Assembly (NCBI RefSeq): GCF_000235425.2
Contig: NZ_KI912266.1
Coordinates: forward strand, 4,907,786 to 4,971,785
Source of the DNA: Pseudofrankia saprophytica
GTDB lineage: Bacteria; Actinomycetota; Actinomycetes; Frankiales; Frankiaceae
DNA length: 64,000 nucleotides
Direction of reading: 5' to 3'
Position 1 is the first letter of the stretch. The number at the start of each line of letters is the position of its first letter. Position numbers and translations under genes: made by a program. Below, piece after piece: positions 41,395 through 50,122 of this stretch. The notes beneath the pieces were generated by a model. The model did no database searches, was not told the origin of the DNA, and saw only the letters and a list, made by a program, of their open reading frames with translations.

Positions 41395-42186
41395 GTGAAC
41401 GACGACTCAGAACATGTTGTCCCACTGTCGGCCGCCCTACGACCGTGGATTTCCCAGATGAGCACCGCCGCCGGCGGCGACCCCGCTCGCCCGGTCCGGA
41501 CCGACGTACCGGACGCCGCCACGGCGCTGGTCGTCCGGGAGGGTGGCGCCGGTGTCGAACTCATGGTCATGGGGCCCCGCACCCAGGCCGCGTACTTCGC
41601 GGTGAAGCGGGTACCTTTCTGCGTCAAGCTTCGGATGCGGCCCGGCTGGGCTTGGGCGCTGCTGGGTGTCCCGCCGCGCGGGCTTGTCGACCGGGCCGTC
41701 CCGTTGAGCGACCTTTGGGGTGCGGCAGGCGACCGGCTCGCCCGCGACCTGTCCGACGTCGGGCCGGATCCCACCGCGGTCGCCGTGCGGCTGGAGGAGG
41801 CGCTGAGGCTCCAGGTGTCCACCCGACCGCGCCACGACCTGGCCCGCGGCGAGCTCGTAAACAGCGCGGCCACCGCCCTGACCTCCCCGGCGCTCCCAGC
41901 ATCGCGGCAGGTACGGACGACTGCCGAGCGCCTCAACATCAGCGAGCGGCACCTGCGCAACCTGTTCACCGACGCCGTCGGCATCCCGCCCAAACACGTC
42001 GCTCGGATCGAGCGGCTACGACGTGTGCTGACGGGCGCCAGCCAGCGGTCCTGGACCCACCTCGCCGCCGAAGCCGGCTACTACGACCAGTCCCACATGA
42101 CCGCCGAGTTCCGCCGCATGATGGGAGTACCTCCCGGAGCGTTCATCACCGGACAACTACCCGCAGCTACACCCTGTCACGAGTAG
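41395..42186 (+). CDS. AraC-family transcriptional regulator
   Basis: From GTG 41395 the protein has 263 residues; a GTG at 41347 in the same frame is possible. The N-terminal part (about 150 residues) is a ligand-type domain with VELMVMGPRTQAAYF, and the C-terminal two-helix-turn-helix region has AERLNISERHLRNLFTDAVGIPPKHVARIERLRR and LAAEAGYYDQSHMTAEFRRMMG, the AraC signature. It is divergent from the NmrA-like gene with a gap of about 110 bases. Confidence 0.88.
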   Translation: MNDDSEHVVPLSAALRPWISQMSTAAGGDPARPVRTDVPDAATALVVREGGAGVELMVMGPRTQAAYFAVKRVPFCVKLRMRPGWAWALLGVPPRGLVDRAVPLSDLWGAAGDRLARDLSDVGPDPTAVAVRLEEALRLQVSTRPRHDLARGELVNSAATALTSPALPASRQVRTTAERLNISERHLRNLFTDAVGIPPKHVARIERLRRVLTGASQRSWTHLAAEAGYYDQSHMTAEFRRMMGVPPGAFITGQLPAATPCHE

Positions 42187-42256
42187 GCCGTTAGCTGCCC
42201 CATCACCACCCTCACGACTTTCGCCTTCGGCGCGACTCCTACCAGGCCTACGGAAC

Positions 42257-42515
42257 ACCTATTCGACTCGGTAGATGACGTTGAGCTGCGGCGCGGCCTT
42301 TCCGGCGTCAGCGAGAAGATGCTCATCCAGCACCTGCGCGAGATGGAGGAGGACAGCCTGGTCCACCATGAGGTGTATCGCGAGGTCCCACCCGGGTCGA
42401 GTACTCCCTCACCGAGCACAGCACGTCACTCAACGAGGCCCTCCGCCCGCTGGGTGAGTGGGGGAAACGACGTCGCGAGCGCCTCGCCACCGAGGACGCG
42501 CTCGCATCCGCGTAA
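42257..42515 (+). pseudogene. HxlR-family regulator remnant
   Basis: The frame reads ELRRGLSGVSEKMLIQHLREM then LVHHEVYREVPP, the recognition half of an HxlR winged helix. One base is missing near 42390 and the next frame continues VEYSLTEHSTSLNEALRPLGEWGKRRRERLA to a stop at 42515. The N-terminal part with the conserved Cys and the first helices is absent. So it is 5'-truncated and frameshifted. Confidence 0.75.
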
Positions 42516-42883
42516 CCAGCCGCGCCTCGCTGCCCGCGATCCCCACGATAGGTATCTCATGCCACCCGTGTCGGCTCTACCGCGCCGAGACCGGCCGCCT
42601 GGTCGAGATCCCGTCGCCGGCCCAGCTCCGCGCGATGCTTGACCTGCCGGCCGGACCGTAAGCCCGTCGCGTAGTTGAGCCGCGGCCGAGCGGTGCCGCG
42701 CGTCCTCACGGGCCCACGGCGCTCTCGTCCTGGACCGCCCTTCAGGCGGCCAGCCAGGAGTGCTCGCCGCTGCGGGCGGTGGATGATCCCCGTTCGGGAC
42801 GACCCACCACTTGATCAGGTCGTCGGCAGCCTGGGCGCCCTCGGTACCGCTCGAGACATACAGCAGCCTGGGCGGACCGAGGT
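42516..42883. other. Intergenic region
   Basis: 368 bases between the HxlR remnant and the DUF305 gene. A short plus-strand stretch (about 42570-42660) reads CRLYRAETGRLVEIPSPAQL, protein-like but unrecognised and without a start. Confidence 0.4.
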
Positions 42884-43594
42884 TCAGAGCTTGGCGAGCA
42901 GGCCGTTCATGTCGCCGATCTCAGCGGTCTGGCTGGTCCTGATGCTGGCGGCGAGTTGCTTGGCCGGGCCGTAGCGGCCGTCGCGATCCTCGGTGGTTGC
43001 CATGGTCACCGCACCCTTGTGGTGAGTGATCATCATGGTCAGGAACATCCGGTCGAAGTCCCGTCCGGACGCGGCGGCCAGTTTCGCCAGGTCCTCGTCG
43101 CCCATCATCCCGGGCATCCCCGGGCCGCTCGACGGGCTTGCGGTCGCCATCGGCATGCCGCTCATGGACATGCCCCCGTTCATCGACATCCCGCTGTGCA
43201 TGGGCATCCCGCTGTGCATGGGCATGGTGGACGCGCCGCCCATGGTCATTCCGCCCGTCCTGGTGGGAGCGGTGGGGGCAGCGGTTGGCTCGCGCCAGCT
43301 GTGGAGCCAACCGGCCACGGTGGTGATCTCCGGGTTCTGCGCCTTCGCGATCCGGACGGCGAGCTTCTTGACCTGGGGTGAGGAGGCCCGGGTCGCGGCG
43401 AGGTCGGCCATCTCGATCGCCTGCCGATGATGGGCGATCATGTTCTGGGCGAAGGTGACGTCCGCCGCGTTGTGGTCGGAACCGGCGGCGGAGGAATGGC
43501 TGGCAGCCGCGGCGCCGGCCTGTGTTCCGCCGCTACAGGCGGTCACCGTCGTGGCGGCCAGCAGGGCAGCAGAGATCGCGAAGAGTCGCTTCAT
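42884..43594 (-). CDS. DUF305 metal-stress lipoprotein
   Basis: A 236-residue lipoprotein from ATG 43594 (AGGAAGAAGA upstream). The lipobox is VTACSG. Two DUF305 helical units carry conserved His-rich motifs (NMIAHHRQAIEMA and MMITHHKGAVTMA). Between them is a Met-rich segment (MPMHSGMPMHSGMSMNGGM) typical of copper-binding proteins. The family is often found next to copper resistance genes, as here. Predicted role is periplasmic or surface copper binding. It is downstream of the membrane protein at 43819 on the same strand. Confidence 0.92.
   Translation of the reverse strand: MKRLFAISAALLAATTVTACSGGTQAGAAAASHSSAAGSDHNAADVTFAQNMIAHHRQAIEMADLAATRASSPQVKKLAVRIAKAQNPEITTVAGWLHSWREPTAAPTAPTRTGGMTMGGASTMPMHSGMPMHSGMSMNGGMSMSGMPMATASPSSGPGMPGMMGDEDLAKLAAASGRDFDRMFLTMMITHHKGAVTMATTEDRDGRYGPAKQLAASIRTSQTAEIGDMNGLLAKL
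43188..43223. repeat. 18-bp tandem repeat encoding Met-rich units
   Basis: The unit ATCCCGCTGTGCATGGGC occurs twice exactly (43188-43205, 43206-43223) within the DUF305 gene and codes for repeated Met-Pro-Met-His-Ser-Gly. Such repeats allow rapid change in the number of metal-binding methionines. Confidence 0.8.
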
Positions 43595-43818
43595 GGGTCT
43601 TCTTCCTCAGAAGGAGGTCTGTAGGCCACGTGGGCGGGACACGTCGCGGTCCCGCGCGGCGCGAAACCGCGGCGCGGGGCAGGGACGGGTTGGTTACAGA
43701 CGAAGCGCGCAGAGCGAGGACAACGTGCGGGCGCGTGGCGGACGCCGCCATCTGGGTGGCCCTCGCCGCCGGATCGACGACAGTACGGCGCCCGCAGGAC
43801 TCTGACGGGTGACGCAGG

Positions 43819-44208
43819 TTAGGCCTGCCAGCAGTCGCCGCCCTGCCAACAGCGGCCCGGTATAGCGGAGTCCGCCATGGACATCAGACCGCCGTGGCCG
43901 CTGCAGCCATCGGCGTCACACCGGAGCCAGGACCTGTGCGGCACGGCTCGCCATGCGTCGCTGATCGTTAAGACGTCCGAGAGTGGTGGCGCGGTCCGGG
44001 CCATGGAGGTGGTCAGGCCGGTCGCGACCCGGGCGAACGCAGGAATGGCCGTGGCCGCGCTGGAAGCGGGTGTGGGCCGCGGATTGGTCGACGGCCGGCC
44101 GTGCATCAGAGGGAGTCCGAGCAGTACCGCGCCGACCAGCAGCAAGGTCCGCGCCTGCGCGAGACCCGCGCTGCCGGCGTGGCCGGGCGTGCTCTCCACG
44201 CCCGCCAT
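43819..44208 (-). CDS. Small membrane-anchored Cys-rich protein
   Basis: From ATG 44208 the protein has 129 residues: a hydrophobic segment (ARTLLLVGAVLLGLPLMHG), a Ser/Thr/Pro-rich region, then a Cys/Gly/Met-rich tail (CDADGCSGHGGLMSMAD and CWQGGDC). The hydrophobic helix ending in MHG resembles the N-terminal part of DUF6153 proteins. It is divergent from the DUF6153 gene. The start is uncertain, with another Met at 44253. Metal binding by the tail is a reasonable inference. Confidence 0.55.
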   Translation of the reverse strand: MAGVESTPGHAGSAGLAQARTLLLVGAVLLGLPLMHGRPSTNPRPTPASSAATAIPAFARVATGLTTSMARTAPPLSDVLTISDAWRAVPHRSWLRCDADGCSGHGGLMSMADSAIPGRCWQGGDCWQA

Positions 44209-44373
44209 TCTCACCAACAGCTGCCCTGGGCGCCCGACGGAATCCACCCGCACGCGTCGCGTCTTGGGCCCGTCCGCGGTCCGGTCCTCGGCGCAGGACG
44301 GGAGCGTCTCGGGATCATCGGGAGACTACGGCCGGTACTACTATTGGTGCCGATGGAGCAGGAGTCGAGGGCG

Positions 44374-44952
44374 ATGTCCACGGCGCCCGCCGCCGTCCCG
44401 TCCGGCTCATGCCAGGCGGGCTGGCCTCTTCCGGCGCTGACGTCGAGCCAGAACCGCTGGGCGCCGTGGTTCGGCGCGCTGGCGAGCGGGCTCGCGGTCG
44501 CCGCGCTGCTCCTGGGTCTGGTCGTGATGCACGCCGGCCTGGCTCCAGCGATGCCCGACGAGCCGGGCATGACAGCCGGTGCCGGCGCGAGCGCGATGTC
44601 GATGCGCGGCGCGGCCCCTGACGACTCGGCGGCATCGATGGCCGACGGGGCGACCGTGCGGCCCGTCGGAGAGCATCCGGTCGAGGCAACAGCGGGGTCC
44701 GTGCTCGCCGCGGCGGCGGTTCCCGGGAGCGCGGGCGCCGGGGGGATGCTGGGGCACGCCGGCGGGATGATGTGCCTCGCGGTGCTGACGCTGTTCGCGC
44801 TGTCCCTCGTACTGTCCCTGCGCCGAGGTGGCCGGTGGGTCGCGGCGCAGCCCGCGGACCTCCCGGCGCCCGCCCGCAGCACGAGCTGGGCGGCGCAGCG
44901 ACCACCACCCTCGTCCGCCGCGCTCGCGCGGCTGGGAGTCCTGCGGACGTGA
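44374..44952 (+). CDS. DUF6153-like membrane protein
   Basis: A 192-residue membrane protein. From ATG 44374 (GAGGGCG upstream) it has one hydrophobic helix (WFGALASGLAVAALLLGLVVMHAG), a long Met/Ser/Ala-rich extracytoplasmic loop and a second helix (MMCLAVLTLFALSLVLSL), then a basic tail. This two-helix pattern with a HAGGMMC motif is that of DUF6153, a family of unknown function found near multicopper oxidases and DUF305 genes. It lies 106 bases upstream of the oxidase gene. Confidence 0.7.
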   Translation: MSTAPAAVPSGSCQAGWPLPALTSSQNRWAPWFGALASGLAVAALLLGLVVMHAGLAPAMPDEPGMTAGAGASAMSMRGAAPDDSAASMADGATVRPVGEHPVEATAGSVLAAAAVPGSAGAGGMLGHAGGMMCLAVLTLFALSLVLSLRRGGRWVAAQPADLPAPARSTSWAAQRPPPSSAALARLGVLRT

Positions 44953-45058
44953 GGGCGGATCACGGTATTCCGATGCCCTGATCCGATCAGTCCGGGCAGC
45001 TGGCTGGACCTGTCCGTCGTCCGGTCATGCCTGGATTTCCCTCGTCTGGAGAACCAGC

Positions 45059-46687
45059 ATGTCTTCCCAAGCCCCGCCGTCGGCCCGGCCCGCTCGGGCC
45101 GCCTCCCGCGCGTCGCGCCGCCGCCGTCGCCGGACGCGGCCGCTCACCGTCGTCGGCGTTCTCGCCGCCGTCGCGCTCGCCGCGGCGACCGCAGCAGTCG
45201 TCACCCACCTCACCGGCAGCCCGACCAGCAGCGGCCAGCTGGTAGCGCCGTCCTCGGAGGCGGTGCTCACCGCCGAACGCGCCCGCGCGACAACCGGGCG
45301 CACCGTGAGCAGGACCATCACCGCCCGACCGGCGACGGTCGACCTCGGCGGGCGCGGCGTGAACACCTGGACGCTCGACGGCACGGTGCCCGGCCCCGAG
45401 CTGCGAGTCCAGCCCGGCGACCGGCTTCGCCTGACGTTGCGCAACCAGCTGCCGGTCGCGACCTCGCTGCACTGGCACGGCCTGGAACTGCGCAACGACA
45501 TGGACGGCGCACCCGGAGCCGCGGGTTCCGAGATCCCGCCTGGTGGCTCGTTCACCTACGACTTCACGGTGCCCTCACAGCCAGGCACCTACTTCTTCCA
45601 CAGCCACGTCGGCACCCAGCTCGACACCGGGCTGTACGCGCCGCTGATCGTCGAGGACCCGGCCGCGCCCCGCGACTACGCCACCGACGCGGTCCTCATG
45701 TTCGACGACTGGACCGACGGCCTGGGCCGCTCCCCCGACCAAATCCTCGCCGACCTGAAGGCCGCCGGGATGGCGGGCATGACCGGCATGAGCGGCCAGG
45801 GCGACATGCCGGGGATGGACATGGGCGGCATGGACATGGGCGGCGGGCAGGCGAGCCCGCTCGGCGCCGACGCCGGTGACGTGGCCTACCCCGCCTACCT
45901 GGTCAACGGCCGCGTGCCTGAGAACCCCTACGTGCTGTCCGCCCGGCCGGGGCAGCGGATCCGGCTCCGGCTGGTCAACGCCGGCTCGGACACGGTGTTC
46001 CGGTTCGGCGTCGGCGGCCATCGGCTCACGGTCGTCGCGGCGGACGGCCGGCCGGTCAAGCCGGTGGACGTCGACACCCTGCTGATCGCGATGGGCGAGC
46101 GCTACGACGTCGAGATCACCGCGGGCACCGGGGTCTTCCCGCTCATGGCCGCCCCCGAGGGCAAGGACGGCATGGCGATGGCCGTCCTGCGCACATCCCC
46201 CGGACCCATGCCCAACCCGGCCGCCCGGCCGGCGGAGCTCAATGGCCTGCTCCTGACCTACCGCGACCTCTACCCGACCCCCGAGGACGCTCTGCCGGCC
46301 CACGCACCCAACCAGGTGATCACGCTACGGCTGGGCGCGGACCCGACCGACTACCGCTGGACGATCAACGGCAGGTCGTTCGGCGACGCCGACGGCGACC
46401 CGTCGACCAACCATCCACCCGAGCTTCGGGTTCACCAGGGTGAACGCATCCGGATCCTCTTCCAGAACGCCACCATGATGTCTCATCCCATGCACATCCA
46501 CGGCCACACCTTCGCCGTTGAGGCGCCGACCTCGAACGGCGTACGCAAGGACACCGTGCTCGTCCCCGCGATGGGCACGGTCACCGTCGACCTCGACGCC
46601 GACAACCCCGGCCAGTGGATGATCCACTGCCACAACGCCTACCACGCGGCGGCCGGCATGATGACCATCCTGTCCTATACCACCTGA
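45059..46687 (+). CDS. Multicopper oxidase
   Basis: A 542-residue three-domain oxidase from ATG 45059 (GGAG upstream). After an Arg-rich N-terminus with a hydrophobic helix (Tat-like or membrane anchor) come copper motifs: LHWHG, YFFHSHVG, then in domain 3 HPMHIHGHTF and the type-1/type-3 cluster HCHNAYHAAAGM. A Met-rich insertion (MAGMTGMSGQGDMPGMDM) near residue 240 is like that of cuprous oxidases. It probably oxidises Cu(I) to Cu(II) outside the cell and protects against copper. A terminator hairpin follows. Confidence 0.94.
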   Translation: MSSQAPPSARPARAASRASRRRRRRTRPLTVVGVLAAVALAAATAAVVTHLTGSPTSSGQLVAPSSEAVLTAERARATTGRTVSRTITARPATVDLGGRGVNTWTLDGTVPGPELRVQPGDRLRLTLRNQLPVATSLHWHGLELRNDMDGAPGAAGSEIPPGGSFTYDFTVPSQPGTYFFHSHVGTQLDTGLYAPLIVEDPAAPRDYATDAVLMFDDWTDGLGRSPDQILADLKAAGMAGMTGMSGQGDMPGMDMGGMDMGGGQASPLGADAGDVAYPAYLVNGRVPENPYVLSARPGQRIRLRLVNAGSDTVFRFGVGGHRLTVVAADGRPVKPVDVDTLLIAMGERYDVEITAGTGVFPLMAAPEGKDGMAMAVLRTSPGPMPNPAARPAELNGLLLTYRDLYPTPEDALPAHAPNQVITLRLGADPTDYRWTINGRSFGDADGDPSTNHPPELRVHQGERIRILFQNATMMSHPMHIHGHTFAVEAPTSNGVRKDTVLVPAMGTVTVDLDADNPGQWMIHCHNAYHAAAGMMTILSYTT

Positions 46688-46751
46688 CCGCAACCCCATG
46701 TCGGCTCGCCGGAGCGCCAGCGGTCCGCTGAGCCGACAAAGGAGCAAGGAT

Positions 46752-46790
46752 GCGCGCCAGCCGGCCGGCGCCGCTAGCCGGCTGGCGCGC
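46752..46790. terminator. 14-bp perfect hairpin, bidirectional
   Basis: GCGCGCCAGCCGGC (46752-46765) pairs with its exact reverse complement (46777-46790), with an 11-base loop, between the converging multicopper oxidase and SHOCT genes. Confidence 0.8.
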
Positions 46791-46847
46791 CGATCGCGCC
46801 CACGTGATGGTGAGCCGGCCGCGACCGGTCAGCGCCTCGGTTGGCCG

Positions 46848-47159
46848 TCAGTGTTTGACAAGGCGGTCGGCCGTCTCACGGAGGGCGGCGAGGCGGGCGC
46901 GGTACTCCTTTTCGTCGATCTCGCCGCGGGCGAAGCGCTCGGCGAGGATCTGCTCAGGGGACGGGCCGGCAGGCCCACCGGTGGCCGCGGGCCCGGCGGG
47001 TGGCGGCGTCGGGGGACGACCGCGGTCGCCTGCCTGGGTCAGCGCCCGTACTACCAGTACCGCTCCGATGATGAGCACAGCCCAGAACAGCAGCATGCCC
47101 AGGGACATGGCGAACCAGCCCCAGCCACCCATGCCATGGCCGTCATGCCAGTACATCAT
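46848..47159 (-). CDS. Short membrane protein with SHOCT domain
   Basis: A 103-residue protein starting at ATG 47159 or 47156 (GGGAGGTGA upstream). A His/Gly/Trp-rich start (MMYWHDGHGMGGWGW) is followed by a transmembrane helix and a Pro-rich linker, then a C-terminal SHOCT domain (EQILAERFARGEIDEKEYRARLAAL). Proteins of this type are common in metal-handling and stress loci. The N-terminal His cluster could bind copper. Confidence 0.85.
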   Translation of the reverse strand: MMYWHDGHGMGGWGWFAMSLGMLLFWAVLIIGAVLVVRALTQAGDRGRPPTPPPAGPAATGGPAGPSPEQILAERFARGEIDEKEYRARLAALRETADRLVKH

Positions 47160-47652
47160 CACTGTCACCTCCCGGAGCGAGTGGACGGACGGTCCGAATG
47201 GCGCCTTCGCCGCGCTCCCTCCTTCTTCCAGGATGCGGCGGTTCGCGCCGGAGTGCAGGTGCTGGACGGCCTGACGCCACCAGGTCAATCCGCTCACCGC
47301 CGCGCACCCAGCCGCCCGCCTGGTCAGCTCGACGACCGGGCGTCGCTGGCCGGCGCCAGGTGCAGTGGTAGCTGTGGTCACGGTCTTCGCGGTGACCTTG
47401 TGATCGTGAAGCCACCGCGCGGGGGCTCAGCCGTGGTGGGCCTGTACCGCCGCGTGGACGGCGGCGACCTGTTGGAAGACCAAGCCAGATTGATCGATAG
47501 ATCGCCGATCCGACGGCGCCGGAGGCGATCTGGCGAAGGCGCGGGTCCCAGGCGAGGTCCGCCAGCCCCGCAGAGGAGACGGCGCGGGGTCGAGCCGCGG
47601 ACCTGCCCGTCTCGGCCGCGGCGGCGCTGGCCGGAGCTGATGGCGGACGCGA
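47160..47652. other. Intergenic region
   Basis: 493 bases between the SHOCT gene start and the DoxX stop. It contains low-complexity Arg/Pro frames only; no gene or clear hairpin was found. Confidence 0.45.
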
Positions 47653-48303
47653 TCAGCGAGGTCCAGGTCGCCGCCCGGACCAGGACCCGGGGTCACCGGG
47701 CTCCCGGCCACCCGACTCCCGACCTGGCGACACGCCGACGGCGCCGCCCACGGTTCGTCTGCCTGCCGGGCTCCAGCCTCGGTCCGCGTCCGCCAAGCCC
47801 GATACGGCGGCGCCATGATGCAGGCAGGCGTCGAACGAGTAGGCGCCGGCACCGACGATCAGCAGAAACAGGCTGCCACACAACTGCGCGAGATCCACCC
47901 GGGCTTCGTGGAGGAAGTCCCCCCAGCCGGACTCGCCTTTGAACAGCGCCGAACCGCCCCACAGGATCGGAATCTTAGTAACGATCAGGGCACACGTCAT
48001 GTTCACGACCATCGGTATCGCGGCGAGCCGGGTCAGCAGCCCGACCAGAAGCAGCGTCCCGCAAACGATCTCCAACACACCGGTGAACGGCGCGAAGAAG
48101 CCGGGCGCGGGGATACCGATCTTGTCGAAACGGCCGGTACCCAGCGTGTGAGGACGCACGAACTTCAGGATTCCCTCGGTAAGGAACACCACGCCCACGT
48201 AAAAGCGGATGAGAACCGTCGCGGCCGTCACGTCCGTCGCGACCAGCCAGGTCCACCAGCCAGGCCCCGGCGTCATCCGGAAATTCCTTCCAAGCGGAGT
48301 CAT
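47653..48303 (-). CDS. DoxX-family membrane protein
   Basis: A 216-residue membrane protein from ATG 48303 (GAGGAGG upstream; a second ATG lies at 48276). Four hydrophobic segments are seen: VLIRFYVGVVFLTEGILKFV, FAPFTGVLEIVCGTLLLVGLL, MVVNMTCALIVTKIPILW and LAQLCGSLFLLIVGAG. A Gly/Arg-rich tail of about 45 residues after the last helix looks like poorly conserved extension. DoxX-type proteins link to thiol/oxidative stress and membrane redox. The gene is part of the minus-strand stress group. Confidence 0.85.
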   Translation of the reverse strand: MTPLGRNFRMTPGPGWWTWLVATDVTAATVLIRFYVGVVFLTEGILKFVRPHTLGTGRFDKIGIPAPGFFAPFTGVLEIVCGTLLLVGLLTRLAAIPMVVNMTCALIVTKIPILWGGSALFKGESGWGDFLHEARVDLAQLCGSLFLLIVGAGAYSFDACLHHGAAVSGLADADRGWSPAGRRTVGGAVGVSPGRESGGREPGDPGSWSGRRPGPR

Positions 48304-48608
48304 ACCCGACCTCCTCACCGTCCTCCGGCACCGGCGCTGGCTCGAACCCGCGCCCATCCTGCGCCGTGGCGCCGTCCGCGACCGGTGCATCCGCCACGCA
48401 CCCTGCCCGGTCGCCGTCATCCACCACCACCGCGCATGAACACGCAGAAGCTGTTCGGGCCATCGCCCAGTCGTCCCTCGGGACCCCGTCCGAACCGATC
48501 TCGGCAACCCCGGCCATCGAGCGTCGTCCCTGTTCAGAGCACGTTTGGCGACCGGCCGGATGGTGATCTGGCTTGACTCGAGGCGTTCGTTCTCGGGGCG
48601 GCGAGTCG

Positions 48609-50102
48609 TCAGGGCGCCGTGGTGCTGACTCGTCCGGTTCGGACCGCCTCGACCAGCGCGGCGTGGTCGGCCTCGTTCTGGTCGGCGTACGCCTCTGCGA
48701 AGCGAGCGACCGCCCGGTCGAACCCCGCGCCGGTGCCCAGGTAGGACGCGATCGCGATGCGGTCGCCCGACCGTGCGTGGGCCCGCGCGAGGGTGGCGGC
48801 GCACAGACGTCCGAACAGGGCCATCCCGTCGGGGTCCATGCTCTCCGTCTCTGCGATGCCCTTCCAGTCCTGCAGCTGCCGGACGTAGAAGTCGCGCTGC
48901 CGCCCGTCGAGGCCTTCCACTCGCTGCCAGCCGAGGAAGATGTCGCTGGCGGCCTGGATGAGGCGTTGCCCGACAACGACCCGTTCGCCCTGGTTGCCGT
49001 ACTCGCTCCCGGGCAAGTGATCCGCGAGGACCGATGTCCCCGCTTCCTTGATCTGCAGCAGGAGCGGGTCGCCGTCGTCGCGGCCGAGCAGCAGCGCAGC
49101 CCAACAGCGGGTGCCCACGCTGCCGACACCGACGACCTTGCGAGCGAAGTCCACGAGACGGTACTGGGCGAGCAGTCTGCGTCGGTCGGCCGACAGCGTC
49201 GCGGAGTACCGGTCCACGATCGAGCTCAGCCATCCCATCAGCAGCTCCCGTTCTCTCGCCGCCTCCAGCTCGCCGATCGGGACGAGTAGCGGCGGGTCGG
49301 ACGCGAAACGTCGTTCGCCGTCCACAAGCTTGGTCAGCTTGGTGAACGCCCGCAGCTGGTCGCGCGATCGGGCGCGCGACGTCGCCCGTGACAGGCGTTT
49401 GGAACTCCCCCGGCCCAGCACGTCCGCAAACCGTGTAACCAGGTCGTCGACATCGACATGCGCGTACCAGACGTCGAGGTTGGTCATCGCCGCGAACCGG
49501 TGCATCCACATCCGATAGGCCCTGACCGCCGCGGTCACGATGTCGCGCCGTTCGACCGGCCCGAAGCCGTTGGCACGGCCAGCGATGACCAGACTGGTGG
49601 CGAACCGCTTCACGTCCCACTCCCAGGGGCCGGGAAGGGTCTCGTCGAAGTCGTTGATATCGAATACCAGGCGTCGTTCAGGGGAGGCGAGCAGCCGGAA
49701 GTTCAGCATGTGCGCGTCGCCACAGAGCTGGACGGAGATACCCGACGTCGGAGTCCTGGCGAGATCCGCCGCCATGATCGCGGCGGCGCCTCGATAAAAT
49801 CTGAACGGCGATTCAGCCATCCGCTGGTAGCGGATGGGAACGAGCTCGGGCAGGCGGTGCCGCGACTGCTGGTCCACCGCGTCGATCGGATCGGCCCGAT
49901 CCGGCGCCGGTTCATACTCCGCGTGGGTCCGGCGCGGGGCTTGGGCCCGTGCGGTCCGTCCCCGAGCCGCGCGCTCCGCCGGACTCAGCGGAGCACCGTC
50001 AGGCATTCCTTCGGCTGACCGCGGCCGGGAGCGGCGCCCGGGAGCGTGTCTCACAGCAGCCGTCATATTCGACCTCTCGCGGGCCTCCACGGTGTGACTC
50101 AT
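48609..50102 (-). CDS. DUF2252 protein
   Basis: A 497-residue protein from ATG 50102 (GGAGGCGACC upstream). It contains the kinase-like family signatures YFRGAAA-type (FRFYRGAAAIMAADLA), QLCGDAHMLNF, FDINDFDETLPGPWEWDVKR, and later VGVGSVGTRCW and LLQIKEAGTSVL. The fold resembles aminoglycoside-phosphotransferase-like proteins, but activity and substrate are not established. The gene lies 20 bases after the AI-2E-type permease stop, so they are probably co-transcribed. A gap of 305 bases separates it from DoxX, with nothing recognised. Confidence 0.92.
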   Translation of the reverse strand: MSHTVEARERSNMTAAVRHAPGRRSRPRSAEGMPDGAPLSPAERAARGRTARAQAPRRTHAEYEPAPDRADPIDAVDQQSRHRLPELVPIRYQRMAESPFRFYRGAAAIMAADLARTPTSGISVQLCGDAHMLNFRLLASPERRLVFDINDFDETLPGPWEWDVKRFATSLVIAGRANGFGPVERRDIVTAAVRAYRMWMHRFAAMTNLDVWYAHVDVDDLVTRFADVLGRGSSKRLSRATSRARSRDQLRAFTKLTKLVDGERRFASDPPLLVPIGELEAARERELLMGWLSSIVDRYSATLSADRRRLLAQYRLVDFARKVVGVGSVGTRCWAALLLGRDDGDPLLLQIKEAGTSVLADHLPGSEYGNQGERVVVGQRLIQAASDIFLGWQRVEGLDGRQRDFYVRQLQDWKGIAETESMDPDGMALFGRLCAATLARAHARSGDRIAIASYLGTGAGFDRAVARFAEAYADQNEADHAALVEAVRTGRVSTTAP

Positions 50103-50122
50103 GGTCGCCTCCGTACAAAGTC

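Noticed and set aside
47653-49620. 655-codon minus-strand frame
   Set aside because: The first two thirds are an alternative frame of DUF2252. Only the DoxX part from 48303 is protein-like.
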